Assembly (NCBI GenBank): GCA_025360005.1
Contig: JANYDA010000032.1
Location: 84,624-148,623 of the forward strand
Length of the DNA: 64,000 nucleotides
Source: Fibrobacteria bacterium
Lineage (GTDB): Bacteria > Fibrobacterota > Fibrobacteria > UBA11236
Reading direction: 5' to 3'
The translations under genes and the position numbers were made by a program. Shown piece by piece: positions 25,155 through 33,760 of this stretch (position 1 is the stretch's first letter; the number at the start of each line of letters is the position of its first letter). Under the pieces are notes generated by a model that saw only the letters and a program-made list of their open reading frames with translations, was not told the origin of the DNA and made no database searches.

Positions 25155-26276
25155 ATGTTAATCGGGAAAAGGGGGTGGAAAACCTCCCTGGCATACATCT
25201 TGGTGGTCCTGTTCGGGCTGGGCGGAAGCGTCCTGTCCCATCGCGTCCATCCCTTACTCGGGTATCTTACCGCCGCGGCTACGGCGGCGCTGTGCATATG
25301 GCTGCATAAGAAAGCCGGTCTTTTCCTGGAAGATCAGCTGGTGCTCAGCCTCAAGCAAAAGCGCCTGGAAGCCAAGGCCTGGTATTTCGAATCGGTAATC
25401 ACCAATTCCGGCAACATCATCTTCACCACGGACATAGAGCATCGTATCCTCAAGTTCAACCGCGGTTCGGAACGCGCCTTCGGCATGTCCCAGACCGACG
25501 TGCTGGGCAAGGAAGTTCATGCCCTCTTCGCCAGCCCCGTGGAGATTTCCGCCCTGCTGGCCCGCGTAGACGAGCATGGATCGGCCGAAGCCCCGGAGCT
25601 CCTGATCAAGCAGGCCGATTCCGGGGAGGAACTCTGGATTTCCCTGAGCGTGGCGCGCATGTTGAACCGGGACAAGGAAGTGATCGGCGAGGTCTTCAAT
25701 TGCAGCAACATCTCCAAGCGCAAGCAATTGGAAAGCCAGCTGCAGGAAAAGAACGAACAGTTGCTGCGCTTGGTGATCACGGACAGCCTCACCGGCCTGT
25801 ACAATGTGCGGCATCTGAACGCCGAACTCGGCAGGGTCATCCGCGCCCAAAAACGTTTCCCCAACCGTCCCGTCTCCATCGCCCTCATTGACGTGGATAA
25901 ATTCAAGATCTACAACGATACCAAAGGGCATCAGGCGGGCGATCACCTGCTGGTCATGCTGGGCAACATCTTCATGAACGAGATCCGCCAGGAAATGGAC
26001 TCGGCGTACCGCTACGGCGGAGATGAATTCGTGCTTTTGTTGCCGGATACCAAAGCCGAGGGCGCCAAAGTCATCTGCGAACGCATCCTGTCCGCCTTCC
26101 GTAAAATGCGGGTGGAGCCTACTTCCCTTTCCATCGGCATCGCCCAATACCTGCCGTCCGATCAGAACATGGATGCGGCCCAGGCGGTCAAGGACTTCAT
26201 CCAACGCGCCGACGAAGCCATGTATTCCGTCAAGGAAACGGGCGGGGATTCCATCGGATTCCAAACCGCGGTTTGA
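25155..26276 (+). CDS. Membrane PAS-GGDEF diguanylate cyclase
   Basis: This 373-residue protein has two N-terminal membrane segments (residues 10-29 and 34-52), a PAS domain (residues 75-190, NSGNIIFTTDIEHRILKFN) and a GGDEF domain. The active-site loop is intact (RYGGDEF, G288-F292), so it should make cyclic di-GMP from GTP. The product-inhibition RxxD site normally 5 residues upstream reads QEMD, so feedback inhibition may be lost. It starts 15 bp after the GT9 gene, suggesting one operon, possibly tying c-di-GMP to envelope glycosylation or motility. Confidence 0.93.
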   Translation: MLIGKRGWKTSLAYILVVLFGLGGSVLSHRVHPLLGYLTAAATAALCIWLHKKAGLFLEDQLVLSLKQKRLEAKAWYFESVITNSGNIIFTTDIEHRILKFNRGSERAFGMSQTDVLGKEVHALFASPVEISALLARVDEHGSAEAPELLIKQADSGEELWISLSVARMLNRDKEVIGEVFNCSNISKRKQLESQLQEKNEQLLRLVITDSLTGLYNVRHLNAELGRVIRAQKRFPNRPVSIALIDVDKFKIYNDTKGHQAGDHLLVMLGNIFMNEIRQEMDSAYRYGGDEFVLLLPDTKAEGAKVICERILSAFRKMRVEPTSLSIGIAQYLPSDQNMDAAQAVKDFIQRADEAMYSVKETGGDSIGFQTAV

Positions 26277-26312
26277 GCCGGGAAAAGCCGGCCTGCCTGG
26301 ACCGCGCCGCGC

Positions 26313-27116
26313 CTATGCCGGGCGTCGGTTCCAGGATTGATCGCGCAGGTTGAGCTGCGTCATTCGCCGTCTGGCCAACCGCGGTCCCAGGTAGCGGTAG
26401 AAATACCAGTCCAGGAACCGGGGCGGCATGTACAGGTACAGGAACCGCTCCCATACGTTCCACCGCACCGAGCGGCGGCTTCCCCGCCGATTGGTATGCG
26501 TGCACCAGAAATCCAAATGGTAACGGGATTTCCCGATCTTGAACATCCGGTGCATGATCTCGTGATCTAGCAGCACGTAATTCCAGGTCGCGGCCGAAAA
26601 TCCCCCGGCCTTCCGGAAAGATTCGGTGCGGAATACCTGGCCGCCGCCCCCGGTGAGGCACTTGGTAGGGAAAATCCGCGCCAGCATGGGCATTACCAAA
26701 CGATAGGCCAGCACCGGAAAGGCGTCGGAATCGCCGTGAAGGTAAAGCGCCATCACCGCCGCGGTCCCTTCCGGCGCCGATCGGAAAAGGCGCTCGGCCG
26801 TCTCCAGGTAACGCGGCGGATACTGTATGTCCGCGTCCGCGAAAGCGACGAACTCGCCCGCGACCCAAGGCCCGACCGCCTCCAAAGCGAATATTTTCCC
26901 CGGCCGGGATTCCCGCAGGAAACGGATTTCCGGGATGCGGCATCCTTCCAGGACGGCGCGGCAAAGATCCTCGGTCCCATCCGTGGAGCCGTTGTCGACC
27001 AGGATGAGTTGATCGGGAAGGCGGGTTTGGGCCAGAAAGGTCCGCAGCGTTTGCGGCAGGAAGCCGGCCTCATTGTAATATGGGATGACGACGGTAAAGG
27101 TGCGGGGTGCTGGCAT
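26313..27116 (-). CDS. Glycosyltransferase family 2
   Basis: The 267-residue enzyme has the GT2 N-terminal fold: FTVVIPYYNEAGFLPQTLRT, VDNGSTDGTEDL, and a DxD motif in AFADADIQYPP. It lacks membrane helices, unlike dolichol-type transferases, but the C-terminus is basic and aromatic (WERFLYLYMPPRFLDWYFYR), suggesting membrane association. ATG 27116 has GGAGG at 7-nt spacing, better supported than two in-frame ATGs just upstream. It is convergent with the diguanylate cyclase gene. Substrate unknown. Confidence 0.88.
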   Translation of the reverse strand: MPAPRTFTVVIPYYNEAGFLPQTLRTFLAQTRLPDQLILVDNGSTDGTEDLCRAVLEGCRIPEIRFLRESRPGKIFALEAVGPWVAGEFVAFADADIQYPPRYLETAERLFRSAPEGTAAVMALYLHGDSDAFPVLAYRLVMPMLARIFPTKCLTGGGGQVFRTESFRKAGGFSAATWNYVLLDHEIMHRMFKIGKSRYHLDFWCTHTNRRGSRRSVRWNVWERFLYLYMPPRFLDWYFYRYLGPRLARRRMTQLNLRDQSWNRRPA

Positions 27117-27257
27117 GGATGGGCCTCCGGGTTGCATGGCCATAGAGGTTGGACGCGCAGCTTAGGGGTTTTGTAACAGTGATTCCGGACAGGGCCGCCG
27201 GCGCGGGGCTATGGGAGCCGGGAACCCGGGAAGGGAGTTTGGCGAGGGCGCGCGACG

Positions 27258-28385
27258 CTAGCGGATCTTGCCGCGCCGGTGGGCCGCATAGTCCACGAAT
27301 ACGAATTCGCCCAGTCCGTCCAAACCGGTATAAAACGCCTTGCCGGCGCAGACCTTGCTGAACTCTTCCACGAATTCGATCAGGTAGGGATCCTGGGCGA
27401 TCATGAAGGTGCAAACGCGGATCTTGCTCCTACGGCAGGCGCGGCCCTCGGCGAAGGTCTTCTGCAGCACCAGCGGGTCCAACCCGAAAGAGTTCCGGTA
27501 CAGCCGGCCGCGGTCGAATACTGCCGAAGGCTTTCCGTCCGTGACCATGAAGATCTGCTTGTTGGTGTTCTTGCGCTTGCGCAGCAGCGTCTGCGCCAAC
27601 CGCAGGCCGTCGCAGGTGTTGGTGTGGAAAGGCCCCACCGAAACATGCGCGATACGGTCCGCGGGGATTTCCTTGGCCTCGTCCCCGAAGGTGATCACGT
27701 CCAGGGTGTCGCGGGGATAATGACGCTTCACGAATTCGACCAGCGACATGGCCACCATCTTGGCGGGCGTGATCCTGTCTTCGCCGTACAGGATCATGCT
27801 GTGGCTGATATCCAGCATCAGCACGGTGGAACAACTGGCCAGCTGTTCCCGCTCATGCACTTCAAAGTCCTCTTCCGAGAGGCCGAGGTTGGGCAGGCCA
27901 CCCCACTCCCCCTTGCCCGCGGCCTCTTCCCCGCCCCGGCGCAGGCTGTTGCGGAGGGTGGCGTTGAAATCCAGATCCGCCAGGTCGTCTCCGAAAGAGA
28001 AAGCGCGGGTTTCCGCTTGGCGCTCCCCGCCGCGGCCCGGCTTTCCGGTATTGTGGTTGCCGCGCAGGCCTTTGCCCATGCCCTTGAAGACGCGCTCGAA
28101 AACGGATTCCCGGACCGCCTTATCGCCCGCTGGGGTGATCTCGAATCCGTCCCTATCCTGCTTGAGTACGCCTTTTTCCTTCAGCTCGTCCAGCATGTCC
28201 TCGAAGGTACGCTCGCGGTTGAGCCAGCCCTGCCGCTCCGCGATGCGCCTGAGCCATTCCAGCGCCTGGCCCACGTCCCCGTTGCTGCGTAGGAAAAGCT
28301 GGGAAAACAGATCGACCAGATCGATCTTGTCGTCGCCTTCGCCGCCTTCAGGCTCCGGGAGCGGCATGCCGTATCGGATTTCCAT
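27258..28385 (-). CDS. VWA-domain protein, partner of the upstream AAA ATPase
   Basis: The 375-residue protein has an acidic N-terminal region, a helical middle (residues 25-110) and a C-terminal von Willebrand A domain. Its MIDAS is DISHS (192-196), followed by VITFGDEAKEI and FMVTDGKPSA, so a divalent metal can bind. Proteins of this kind act with MoxR or Mg-chelatase-like ATPases in assembly or remodelling of other proteins. GGGAGG lies 4 nt before the ATG. It starts 26 bp after the ATPase gene. Client unknown. Confidence 0.85.
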   Translation of the reverse strand: MEIRYGMPLPEPEGGEGDDKIDLVDLFSQLFLRSNGDVGQALEWLRRIAERQGWLNRERTFEDMLDELKEKGVLKQDRDGFEITPAGDKAVRESVFERVFKGMGKGLRGNHNTGKPGRGGERQAETRAFSFGDDLADLDFNATLRNSLRRGGEEAAGKGEWGGLPNLGLSEEDFEVHEREQLASCSTVLMLDISHSMILYGEDRITPAKMVAMSLVEFVKRHYPRDTLDVITFGDEAKEIPADRIAHVSVGPFHTNTCDGLRLAQTLLRKRKNTNKQIFMVTDGKPSAVFDRGRLYRNSFGLDPLVLQKTFAEGRACRRSKIRVCTFMIAQDPYLIEFVEEFSKVCAGKAFYTGLDGLGEFVFVDYAAHRRGKIR

Positions 28386-28411
28386 GGTACCTCCCGCGTT
28401 ACCTGGGTCCC

Positions 28412-29893
28412 TCAGCCCTTGAGGATGTCGGACATCATGTCCCGGTAAACGAACCCTTGCGTCAGGTTCTCCTTGCTCAGGCGGGAATGCAGGTGCAGCC
28501 CTTCCAGCAGCAGCTCCAGATACAGCATGTCCTCGCCCTTTTCCTTTTCCAATGCCTTGGCGTCCATGGCTCCCTGCGTCAGTACTTTGCGGATATCCGG
28601 GACCGATTCCAGGGCCTTGCGGTACTCTGCATCCGTCATGCGATCGCCCAAGGTGAGCTGATTGCCTTTTTCGAACCAGGAGATAACGGGATAATACGGG
28701 TTGGCTTCCGGGATCTTTTCCTTTTTGTTGTAAGGATCCTGGAAATGCTTATGGAACACGGTCCGCACCGCCTTGCCTATCATGGCGCGCGCGATATTGG
28801 CGGGGCCTTCCTGCTCGCCAGCGTAGACCAACTCCAGCTTACCGGTGATGGCGGGGACCACGTTTTCCAAATCGGACAGGCGCGCCCTGGGGGCGGCTTC
28901 TCCCGTCAAGGCGCCGCGCAATTCAACCGCGCTGGCCAACAGTTCCATGGCCGCGATGGGAAGGCGCGCGGAAACGCCGGATTTCTGATCCACGTAGTCC
29001 TTATCCTCACGCGCCTCGAACGCGATCTGCTCCACGATGAGGCGGATGGTTTCCGGAATCACCGCTTTGGCCGCCGTATCGGGCCTGTCCAACCACGCTT
29101 CCTGGCGCGTGATCTCCATGGCCGCTTCCGCGCTCTTGGGATAATGGGTGATGATCTGCGAATCGATGCGGTCCTTGAGCGGGGTGATGATATTGCCGCG
29201 GTTGGTATAGTCCTCGGGATTGGCCGAGAAGGCCATCAGGATGTCCAGCGGGATGCGCACGCGGAAGCTGCGGATCTGTATGTCCCGCTCCTCCATGATG
29301 TTGAGCAGGCCCACCTGGATGCGCGCTTGCAGATCCGGCAATTCATTGATGACGAAGATGCCGCGGTTGGTGCGCGGGATGATGCCGAACTGGATGGCGC
29401 CTTCATGGCCGTAGCCGATCTTCTGGTGGAAGGCCTTGACCGGGTCGATGTCGCCGATGAGATCCGCCATGGAAACGTCCGGCGTGGCCAGCTTCTCCCC
29501 ATACCGGCGCTCGCGGCCGATCCATTCGATCAGGGTTTCGTCTCCCTGCTCCGCGATCAGTTCCTGGGCATAGCGGGAGATGGGCGCCAACGGATCGTCG
29601 TTCACCTCGCTCCCCGCCACGATGGGGATACGTTCGTCCAGGAAGCCGGCCAGCTTGCGCAGGATGCGGGTCTTGCCCTGGCCGCGCAATCCCAGCAGCA
29701 GGATATCGTGCTTGGACAGGATGGCATGCGTTATCTGCTTGAGCACGGTTTCCTCGTAGCCTATCACCCCCGGCATCAGGGCTCCGCCCCCGCGCACTCT
29801 GGCCAGCAGGTTGTTGCGCAACTCTTCTTTCACGGACTTGCTCCGGTAGCCGGAACGCTTGAGCGCCCCGAGTGTCATCGGGAAATCCTTCAT
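28412..29893 (-). CDS. MoxR/Mg-chelatase-like AAA ATPase
   Basis: The 493-residue protein has Walker A GLRGQGKT (68-75), a Walker B strand FVINE (180-184; Asn in place of the usual Asp, catalytic Glu kept), and the arginine-rich ring segment LPDLQARIQVGLLNIMEERD with AFSANPEDYTNRGNIITPLKDR, as in magnesium-chelatase I subunits. The C-terminal 180 residues are helical and family-specific. No chlorophyll genes are present; such ATPases with a VWA partner act as chaperone-like remodellers. ATG 29893 has AGGAG 8 nt upstream and overlaps the galE stop (ATGA). Confidence 0.85.
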   Translation of the reverse strand: MKDFPMTLGALKRSGYRSKSVKEELRNNLLARVRGGGALMPGVIGYEETVLKQITHAILSKHDILLLGLRGQGKTRILRKLAGFLDERIPIVAGSEVNDDPLAPISRYAQELIAEQGDETLIEWIGRERRYGEKLATPDVSMADLIGDIDPVKAFHQKIGYGHEGAIQFGIIPRTNRGIFVINELPDLQARIQVGLLNIMEERDIQIRSFRVRIPLDILMAFSANPEDYTNRGNIITPLKDRIDSQIITHYPKSAEAAMEITRQEAWLDRPDTAAKAVIPETIRLIVEQIAFEAREDKDYVDQKSGVSARLPIAAMELLASAVELRGALTGEAAPRARLSDLENVVPAITGKLELVYAGEQEGPANIARAMIGKAVRTVFHKHFQDPYNKKEKIPEANPYYPVISWFEKGNQLTLGDRMTDAEYRKALESVPDIRKVLTQGAMDAKALEKEKGEDMLYLELLLEGLHLHSRLSKENLTQGFVYRDMMSDILKG

Positions 29894-30879
29894 TGCCGCC
29901 GCTCCTTCGCATTCGCCTGGTAAGCCTTCCATGTGGTCGAAAGCAAAGTGCCCACATCGCTATGCTTGGCTTCCCAACCCAACAGGGTTTTGGCGAGCCC
30001 GGCGGAAGCCACCACCACGGGCGGATCGCCTTCGCGCCGGCCAACGATTTGGTAAGGAACCGGCCTACCGCTGATCTGTGCCGTCTGGTTCACCATCTCC
30101 ATCACCGTGATGCCTTCGCCCGTGCCCAGATTCACCAACAGTTTATCCGTACCGCCCATCAATTTGCCCAATGCCATGGTATGCGCGCGGGCCAGATCAC
30201 TCACATGTATGTAGTCGCGGATACAGGTCCCGTCGCGGGTCTCATAATCGTTCCCGAAAATCTGGATCTGCTTGCGCCAACCCATCGCCGCTTCCATGAG
30301 CACGGGGACCAGGTTGGCGGGATTCTGTTCCAGGCCGTTCAGCTCGCCGTCTACATCGTACCCGGCCGCGTTGAAATAGCGCAGGGCCGCGTAACGGATC
30401 CCCTTGAGCCGTCCGTACCACTCGAGGAAACCTTCAATGGCGAGTTTGGTATAGCCGTAGTAGTTGGCGGGCTTGGTGGGATGCTTCTCATCCATGGGCA
30501 GGTAATGCGGATCCCCGTACACGGCCGCCGTGGAGGAAAAGACGAAATGCCTGATTCCGTGTTTGGCGACGGCGTTGAGAAGATTCAGGGTACCCGTGAT
30601 GTTATGGACGGAATAGCGTTCCGGAACCGTCATCGATTCGCCCGCCGCTTTCAATGCGGCCAAATGGATGACGCCGTCGTATCCTTTCTCGCCGCAGACC
30701 TCTTCCAAAGCCTTGGCGTCCAGGATGTCGCCATGGCGGAAGGCCGCGCCTGGGCGCAGGTTACCGCGCAAGCCGGAAGAGAAATTATCGAATACCGTCA
30801 CCTCGGCGCCTTCGCGCAGCAATGCTTTGACCACATGGGAACCGATATATCCGGCTCCGCCGACCACGAGAACTTTCAC
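29890..30879 (-). CDS. galE: UDP-glucose 4-epimerase
   Basis: GalE interconverts UDP-glucose and UDP-galactose for surface polysaccharide synthesis and galactose use. The 329-residue protein has the NAD-binding start VLVVGGAGYIGSHVVKALL, the SSTAAVYGDP catalytic Ser/Thr region, YYGYTKLAIEGFL (the YxxxK pair) and GTCIRDYIHVSDLARAH. It starts at GTG 30879 with GGAGG 8 nt upstream. It is the first gene of a three-gene operon with the AAA ATPase and VWA protein; the 219-bp gap upstream holds a 44-bp tandem repeat. Confidence 0.95.
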   Translation of the reverse strand: MKVLVVGGAGYIGSHVVKALLREGAEVTVFDNFSSGLRGNLRPGAAFRHGDILDAKALEEVCGEKGYDGVIHLAALKAAGESMTVPERYSVHNITGTLNLLNAVAKHGIRHFVFSSTAAVYGDPHYLPMDEKHPTKPANYYGYTKLAIEGFLEWYGRLKGIRYAALRYFNAAGYDVDGELNGLEQNPANLVPVLMEAAMGWRKQIQIFGNDYETRDGTCIRDYIHVSDLARAHTMALGKLMGGTDKLLVNLGTGEGITVMEMVNQTAQISGRPVPYQIVGRREGDPPVVVASAGLAKTLLGWEAKHSDVGTLLSTTWKAYQANAKERRQ

Positions 30880-30977
30880 GGAAGCTTCCTCCAGGGTAGA
30901 TGGAATTAAGATAAAAATCGGAGGGGACGAACGCGACCTGATTCACCATGGCATCGGAGGAGCCCATCTCGGTACCT

Positions 30978-31117
30978 GGTGGTGCGAACGCCACGCGGAA
31001 GTCTGTGGTTTCAGGTCGTCTCGTGGCGCGAACGCCACACGGAGGCCCTTGGTTTCAGGTCATCTCGTGGCGCGAACGCCACACGGAGGCCTTTGGTTTC
31101 AGGTCGTCTCGTGGCGC
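30978..31117. repeat. 44-bp tandem repeat, about 3.2 copies, overlapping the end of the PP2C gene
   Basis: Units begin at 31007, 31051 and 31095 (GGTTTCAGGTCGTCTCGTGG), with a partial, more diverged copy at 30978-31006. Full units differ at two positions. Each full unit contains a perfect 6-bp stem with a 4-nt loop (GTGGCG-CGAA-CGCCAC). The last partial unit includes the final codons and stop of the phosphatase gene, so the array looks like repeated duplication of that 3' end. It lies between the phosphatase and galE. Confidence 0.9.
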
Positions 31118-32841
31118 TTGATGGCGAAAATGGAGATATCATCCAGGCTTTGGCGGCCTTCCGAGAATCTCTCCTTATCCATCTGGGCCTGGGCGATGGT
31201 TTCCGACGAACCTAAAGGTGAGTACTTCTTGATGACCGCGTCCAGGCGCTTGCGACCGTACAACTCATCCTTGTTGTTGAAGCTTTCATTGATGCCGTCG
31301 GTATAGACAAAGAGGAGATCGCCGGGATGAAGGACGGTTTCCTGCTCCGAGTAGTTGTTGTCCTCGAACATGCCCAGGAAGAAGCCGCCGCGCATTTGCA
31401 GATGCTCCAGGGTGTTGTCCGCATGCCGGTACACCACCGGGTAAGGATGGCAGACGCGGCTGTAGATGAGCTTGCCGCTCCGCAGATCCAGGATACCGGC
31501 GAAGGCGGTGAGATAATGATCGGTATTGATGGCGGCGCAGAGATCCACGTTCACGTTAGTGAGAATCTGCGCCACGGAAAGACCGGACTTGACGTGCCGA
31601 TCGAAAGCCATCTTGGCCATCGCCGTTACCAGCGCCGCGGGAACCCCGTGGCCGGATACATCCGTCATCAACATGAAGATCCGGTTCTCGTCCAGGCGGA
31701 TGAAGTCGTAGAAATCGCCGCTGACCTTCCCGGTGGGCGCGTAAGCCGCCGCCACCTCGTAGCCGTCCAGGCGCGGCAGGGTCTTGGGCAACATCCCCTG
31801 CTGCACCTGCTTGGCCATGTCCAGTTCCATTTCCGTTTCCTGCCGCACGCGCACCATCTCCTGGTTCTGCACGTAAAGCTCCTCGGTACGCTCCTTGACT
31901 TTGACTTCCAGGTCGGCGGCATTGGCCACCAGTTTCTTTTCCATTTCTTTGAATTGGGATACGTCGGTGACGAACCAGACGCGCCCGATCAGGCGGCTCT
32001 GCTCGTCCACTATAGGCCGGGTATAGATCTGGTAGGTGGCGGAATGCGGCAGCACCATTTCGAATATCTGTTCGGCGTGGAGCTGGGGCTCCTTCTGGAT
32101 GGCGCCGTAGAAGGCCATGAACTGATGGGCCTCCGTGAAATGATATTGCAGCAGTTCCGCGGCGATATCGAATTGCATGCCCGCGAATTGGCGCCAGTTC
32201 AGGCCGAACAGCTTGCCGAAACGGGCATTGGTGGATCGGATTACGGAGCCCTCATCCACAAGGGCGATGCCGTCCTTGGACGATCCGATGATGGCCTTGA
32301 CGCGGCTTTCGGACAGGCGCAGATCGGTCACCTCATGGATGCTGACGAGGCGGGTGCCGTTGATGAGCGCGCTGCGGAAATGGTAATAGCGCTTCTCCCC
32401 GTTGGGCATGGGGATTTCCTTCTCCCACTCGCTCTCCTTACCCTCCGGTTCCAGGTAATAATCGATGTCCCCGAAAATGGGACGGCCCGATTGCGAATGG
32501 ATGCCCACTTCTTTGATGGGCCTGCCGATGGCCTGGGTATGCAGGGTACCCAGGATCTCCAATGCGTAGCTGTTGATCTTCACCACGCGCATATCCTTGT
32601 CGATATGGATGATGCCGGACTGCCGGTCGATGAAGTCTTCCTGTTTTACCGTCTCATGGAGCAAGGCCTTGGTCGATTGCAACTCATGCTGGAAATGGAC
32701 CATCTGCCGTTTGAGGGTAGGGATCTCCACATCGTCCTTGTACTTAAGGAGATGCTGCAACTGAATATTTTGCTGCTTGAGCTTATAGACCTCGGGGGTC
32801 AATTCACCATGGCTGGGCCCGAAATCCAAGGGGATATCCAA
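31099..32841 (-). CDS. PAS-PP2C (RsbU/SpoIIE-type) serine phosphatase
   Basis: The 580-residue protein has an N-terminal coiled coil (residues 15-70), two PAS-like domains (residues 70-170 and 180-305), a signalling helix (LEVKVKERTEELYVQNQEMV) and a SpoIIE/PP2C phosphatase domain. Metal ligands are visible in GKVSGDFYDFIRL, LMTDVSGHGVPAALV and LLFVYTDGINESFN. RsbU-like enzymes dephosphorylate anti-sigma-factor antagonists. No antagonist or anti-sigma kinase gene is adjacent. It starts at TTG 32841 without a clear ribosome site; the frame continues protein-like upstream but has no other start codon, so the N-terminus is uncertain. Confidence 0.88.
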   Translation of the reverse strand: MDIPLDFGPSHGELTPEVYKLKQQNIQLQHLLKYKDDVEIPTLKRQMVHFQHELQSTKALLHETVKQEDFIDRQSGIIHIDKDMRVVKINSYALEILGTLHTQAIGRPIKEVGIHSQSGRPIFGDIDYYLEPEGKESEWEKEIPMPNGEKRYYHFRSALINGTRLVSIHEVTDLRLSESRVKAIIGSSKDGIALVDEGSVIRSTNARFGKLFGLNWRQFAGMQFDIAAELLQYHFTEAHQFMAFYGAIQKEPQLHAEQIFEMVLPHSATYQIYTRPIVDEQSRLIGRVWFVTDVSQFKEMEKKLVANAADLEVKVKERTEELYVQNQEMVRVRQETEMELDMAKQVQQGMLPKTLPRLDGYEVAAAYAPTGKVSGDFYDFIRLDENRIFMLMTDVSGHGVPAALVTAMAKMAFDRHVKSGLSVAQILTNVNVDLCAAINTDHYLTAFAGILDLRSGKLIYSRVCHPYPVVYRHADNTLEHLQMRGGFFLGMFEDNNYSEQETVLHPGDLLFVYTDGINESFNNKDELYGRKRLDAVIKKYSPLGSSETIAQAQMDKERFSEGRQSLDDISIFAIKRHETT

Positions 32842-33002
32842 TTCAGTGCCGCTGAAGGACGGGGAAAGCGGCGCAAAATCCCGGTATTTTCACGTCCTAA
32901 TTATACAATATTGGCATAGCCCCCCACAATTCCCATCCTGACAGGACCCGGATGGCCGCTGGGAAGGAGCCGCTTTTTTATATTTTTCACGTTCACTTGT
33001 CC

Positions 33003-33026
33003 GGCTGCAAAGCAGCCTTGTATTTT
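33003..33026 (+). promoter_or_regulatory. Hairpin with T-rich tail in the leader of the thioredoxin-like gene
   Basis: GGCTGC-AAA-GCAGCC (33003-33017) is a perfect 6-bp stem followed by TTGTATTTT, ending about 35 nt before the start codon. It looks like a short intrinsic terminator or attenuator in the 5' leader. The 3-nt loop is tight, and the tail is interrupted, so strength is doubtful. Confidence 0.35.
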
Positions 33027-33058
33027 CCCAGGGTACATTCTAGGAGATGAACGATTCT

Positions 33059-33637
33059 ATGCGGCACACTAAGCTTTTCCTGACGGTTTCCTTCCTGACC
33101 GGACTGGCACTCAACATCGCAACCGCCCAACCCATGCGCGGACCCGTCCAGGGTCCTGCCGCATCGGAGCCCCCGCCCACCTGGGAGCCGGACAAGAAGG
33201 TGAAAGGCAAACGGGATCACATCGATTTCGCCTTGACCCCCAAGCCCATCTCGGATGCGAACATGAAGTTCTCGCACTTCTCCAACCGTAAGCTCATGAT
33301 CTTCTACTTCTCGGCCAAATGCCCCCACTGCCAGCATGCGTTCCCCTATGTGCAGAAGCTCTCCGATGAGTTGACCGCGCAGGGATTCACCTCCATCGCC
33401 ATCGCCATCAAATACAACACCGAGGACGACATCCGCAGCTTCATCCGGGACTACCAAGTCCATATGCCCGTCTTCTACGATGAGGATCGCAGCATCGGCG
33501 AGAACTATGGAACCGGTTCCATTCCCCTGATCCTGGTCATCAACGAGAAAGGCGAGTACATCCGGTACAAGTCTTTCGATGCGGATCAGACTCCGGGAAT
33601 GATCAAGGCCGAAGCGGCCCAGTTCGCATCCAAGTAA
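33059..33637 (+). CDS. Exported thioredoxin-fold protein (CPHC motif)
   Basis: The 192-residue protein has a Sec signal peptide (MRHTKLFLTVSFLTGLALNI) and a thioredoxin-like domain with a CPHC active site in MIFYFSAKCPHCQHAFPYV, then a cis-Pro loop GTGSIPLILVINEKGEY. CPHC is the DsbA-type motif, but the overall fold is closer to TlpA-like proteins. It should act in the periplasm as a thiol oxidant or reductant. ATG 33059 is favoured because an ATG at 33047 directly abuts the AGGAG. A terminator follows at 33692. Confidence 0.85.
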   Translation: MRHTKLFLTVSFLTGLALNIATAQPMRGPVQGPAASEPPPTWEPDKKVKGKRDHIDFALTPKPISDANMKFSHFSNRKLMIFYFSAKCPHCQHAFPYVQKLSDELTAQGFTSIAIAIKYNTEDDIRSFIRDYQVHMPVFYDEDRSIGENYGTGSIPLILVINEKGEYIRYKSFDADQTPGMIKAEAAQFASK

Positions 33638-33691
33638 TTCCCCTTTCCTCCGCGCCCTTACGTCCGTACAAAGGGTTCGCTTGGGATATTC

Positions 33692-33721
33692 GGGGCGGCC
33701 GTCGGGTCGCCCCTTTTTCTT
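33692..33721 (+). terminator. Intrinsic terminator after the thioredoxin-like gene
   Basis: GGGGCG (33692-33697) pairs with CGCCCC (33708-33713), with further pairing in the loop, followed by TTTTTCTTT. It sits 55 bp after the stop and ahead of the pseudouridine synthase gene. Confidence 0.75.
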
Positions 33722-33760
33722 TGCCTGTTTTCATTTCGGAATCCAGCCCGGGAAACTCGC

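Noticed and set aside
30978..31117. Possible CRISPR array
   Set aside because: Repeats are directly abutting 44-bp units with no unique spacers and no cas genes; they derive from the end of the adjacent gene.
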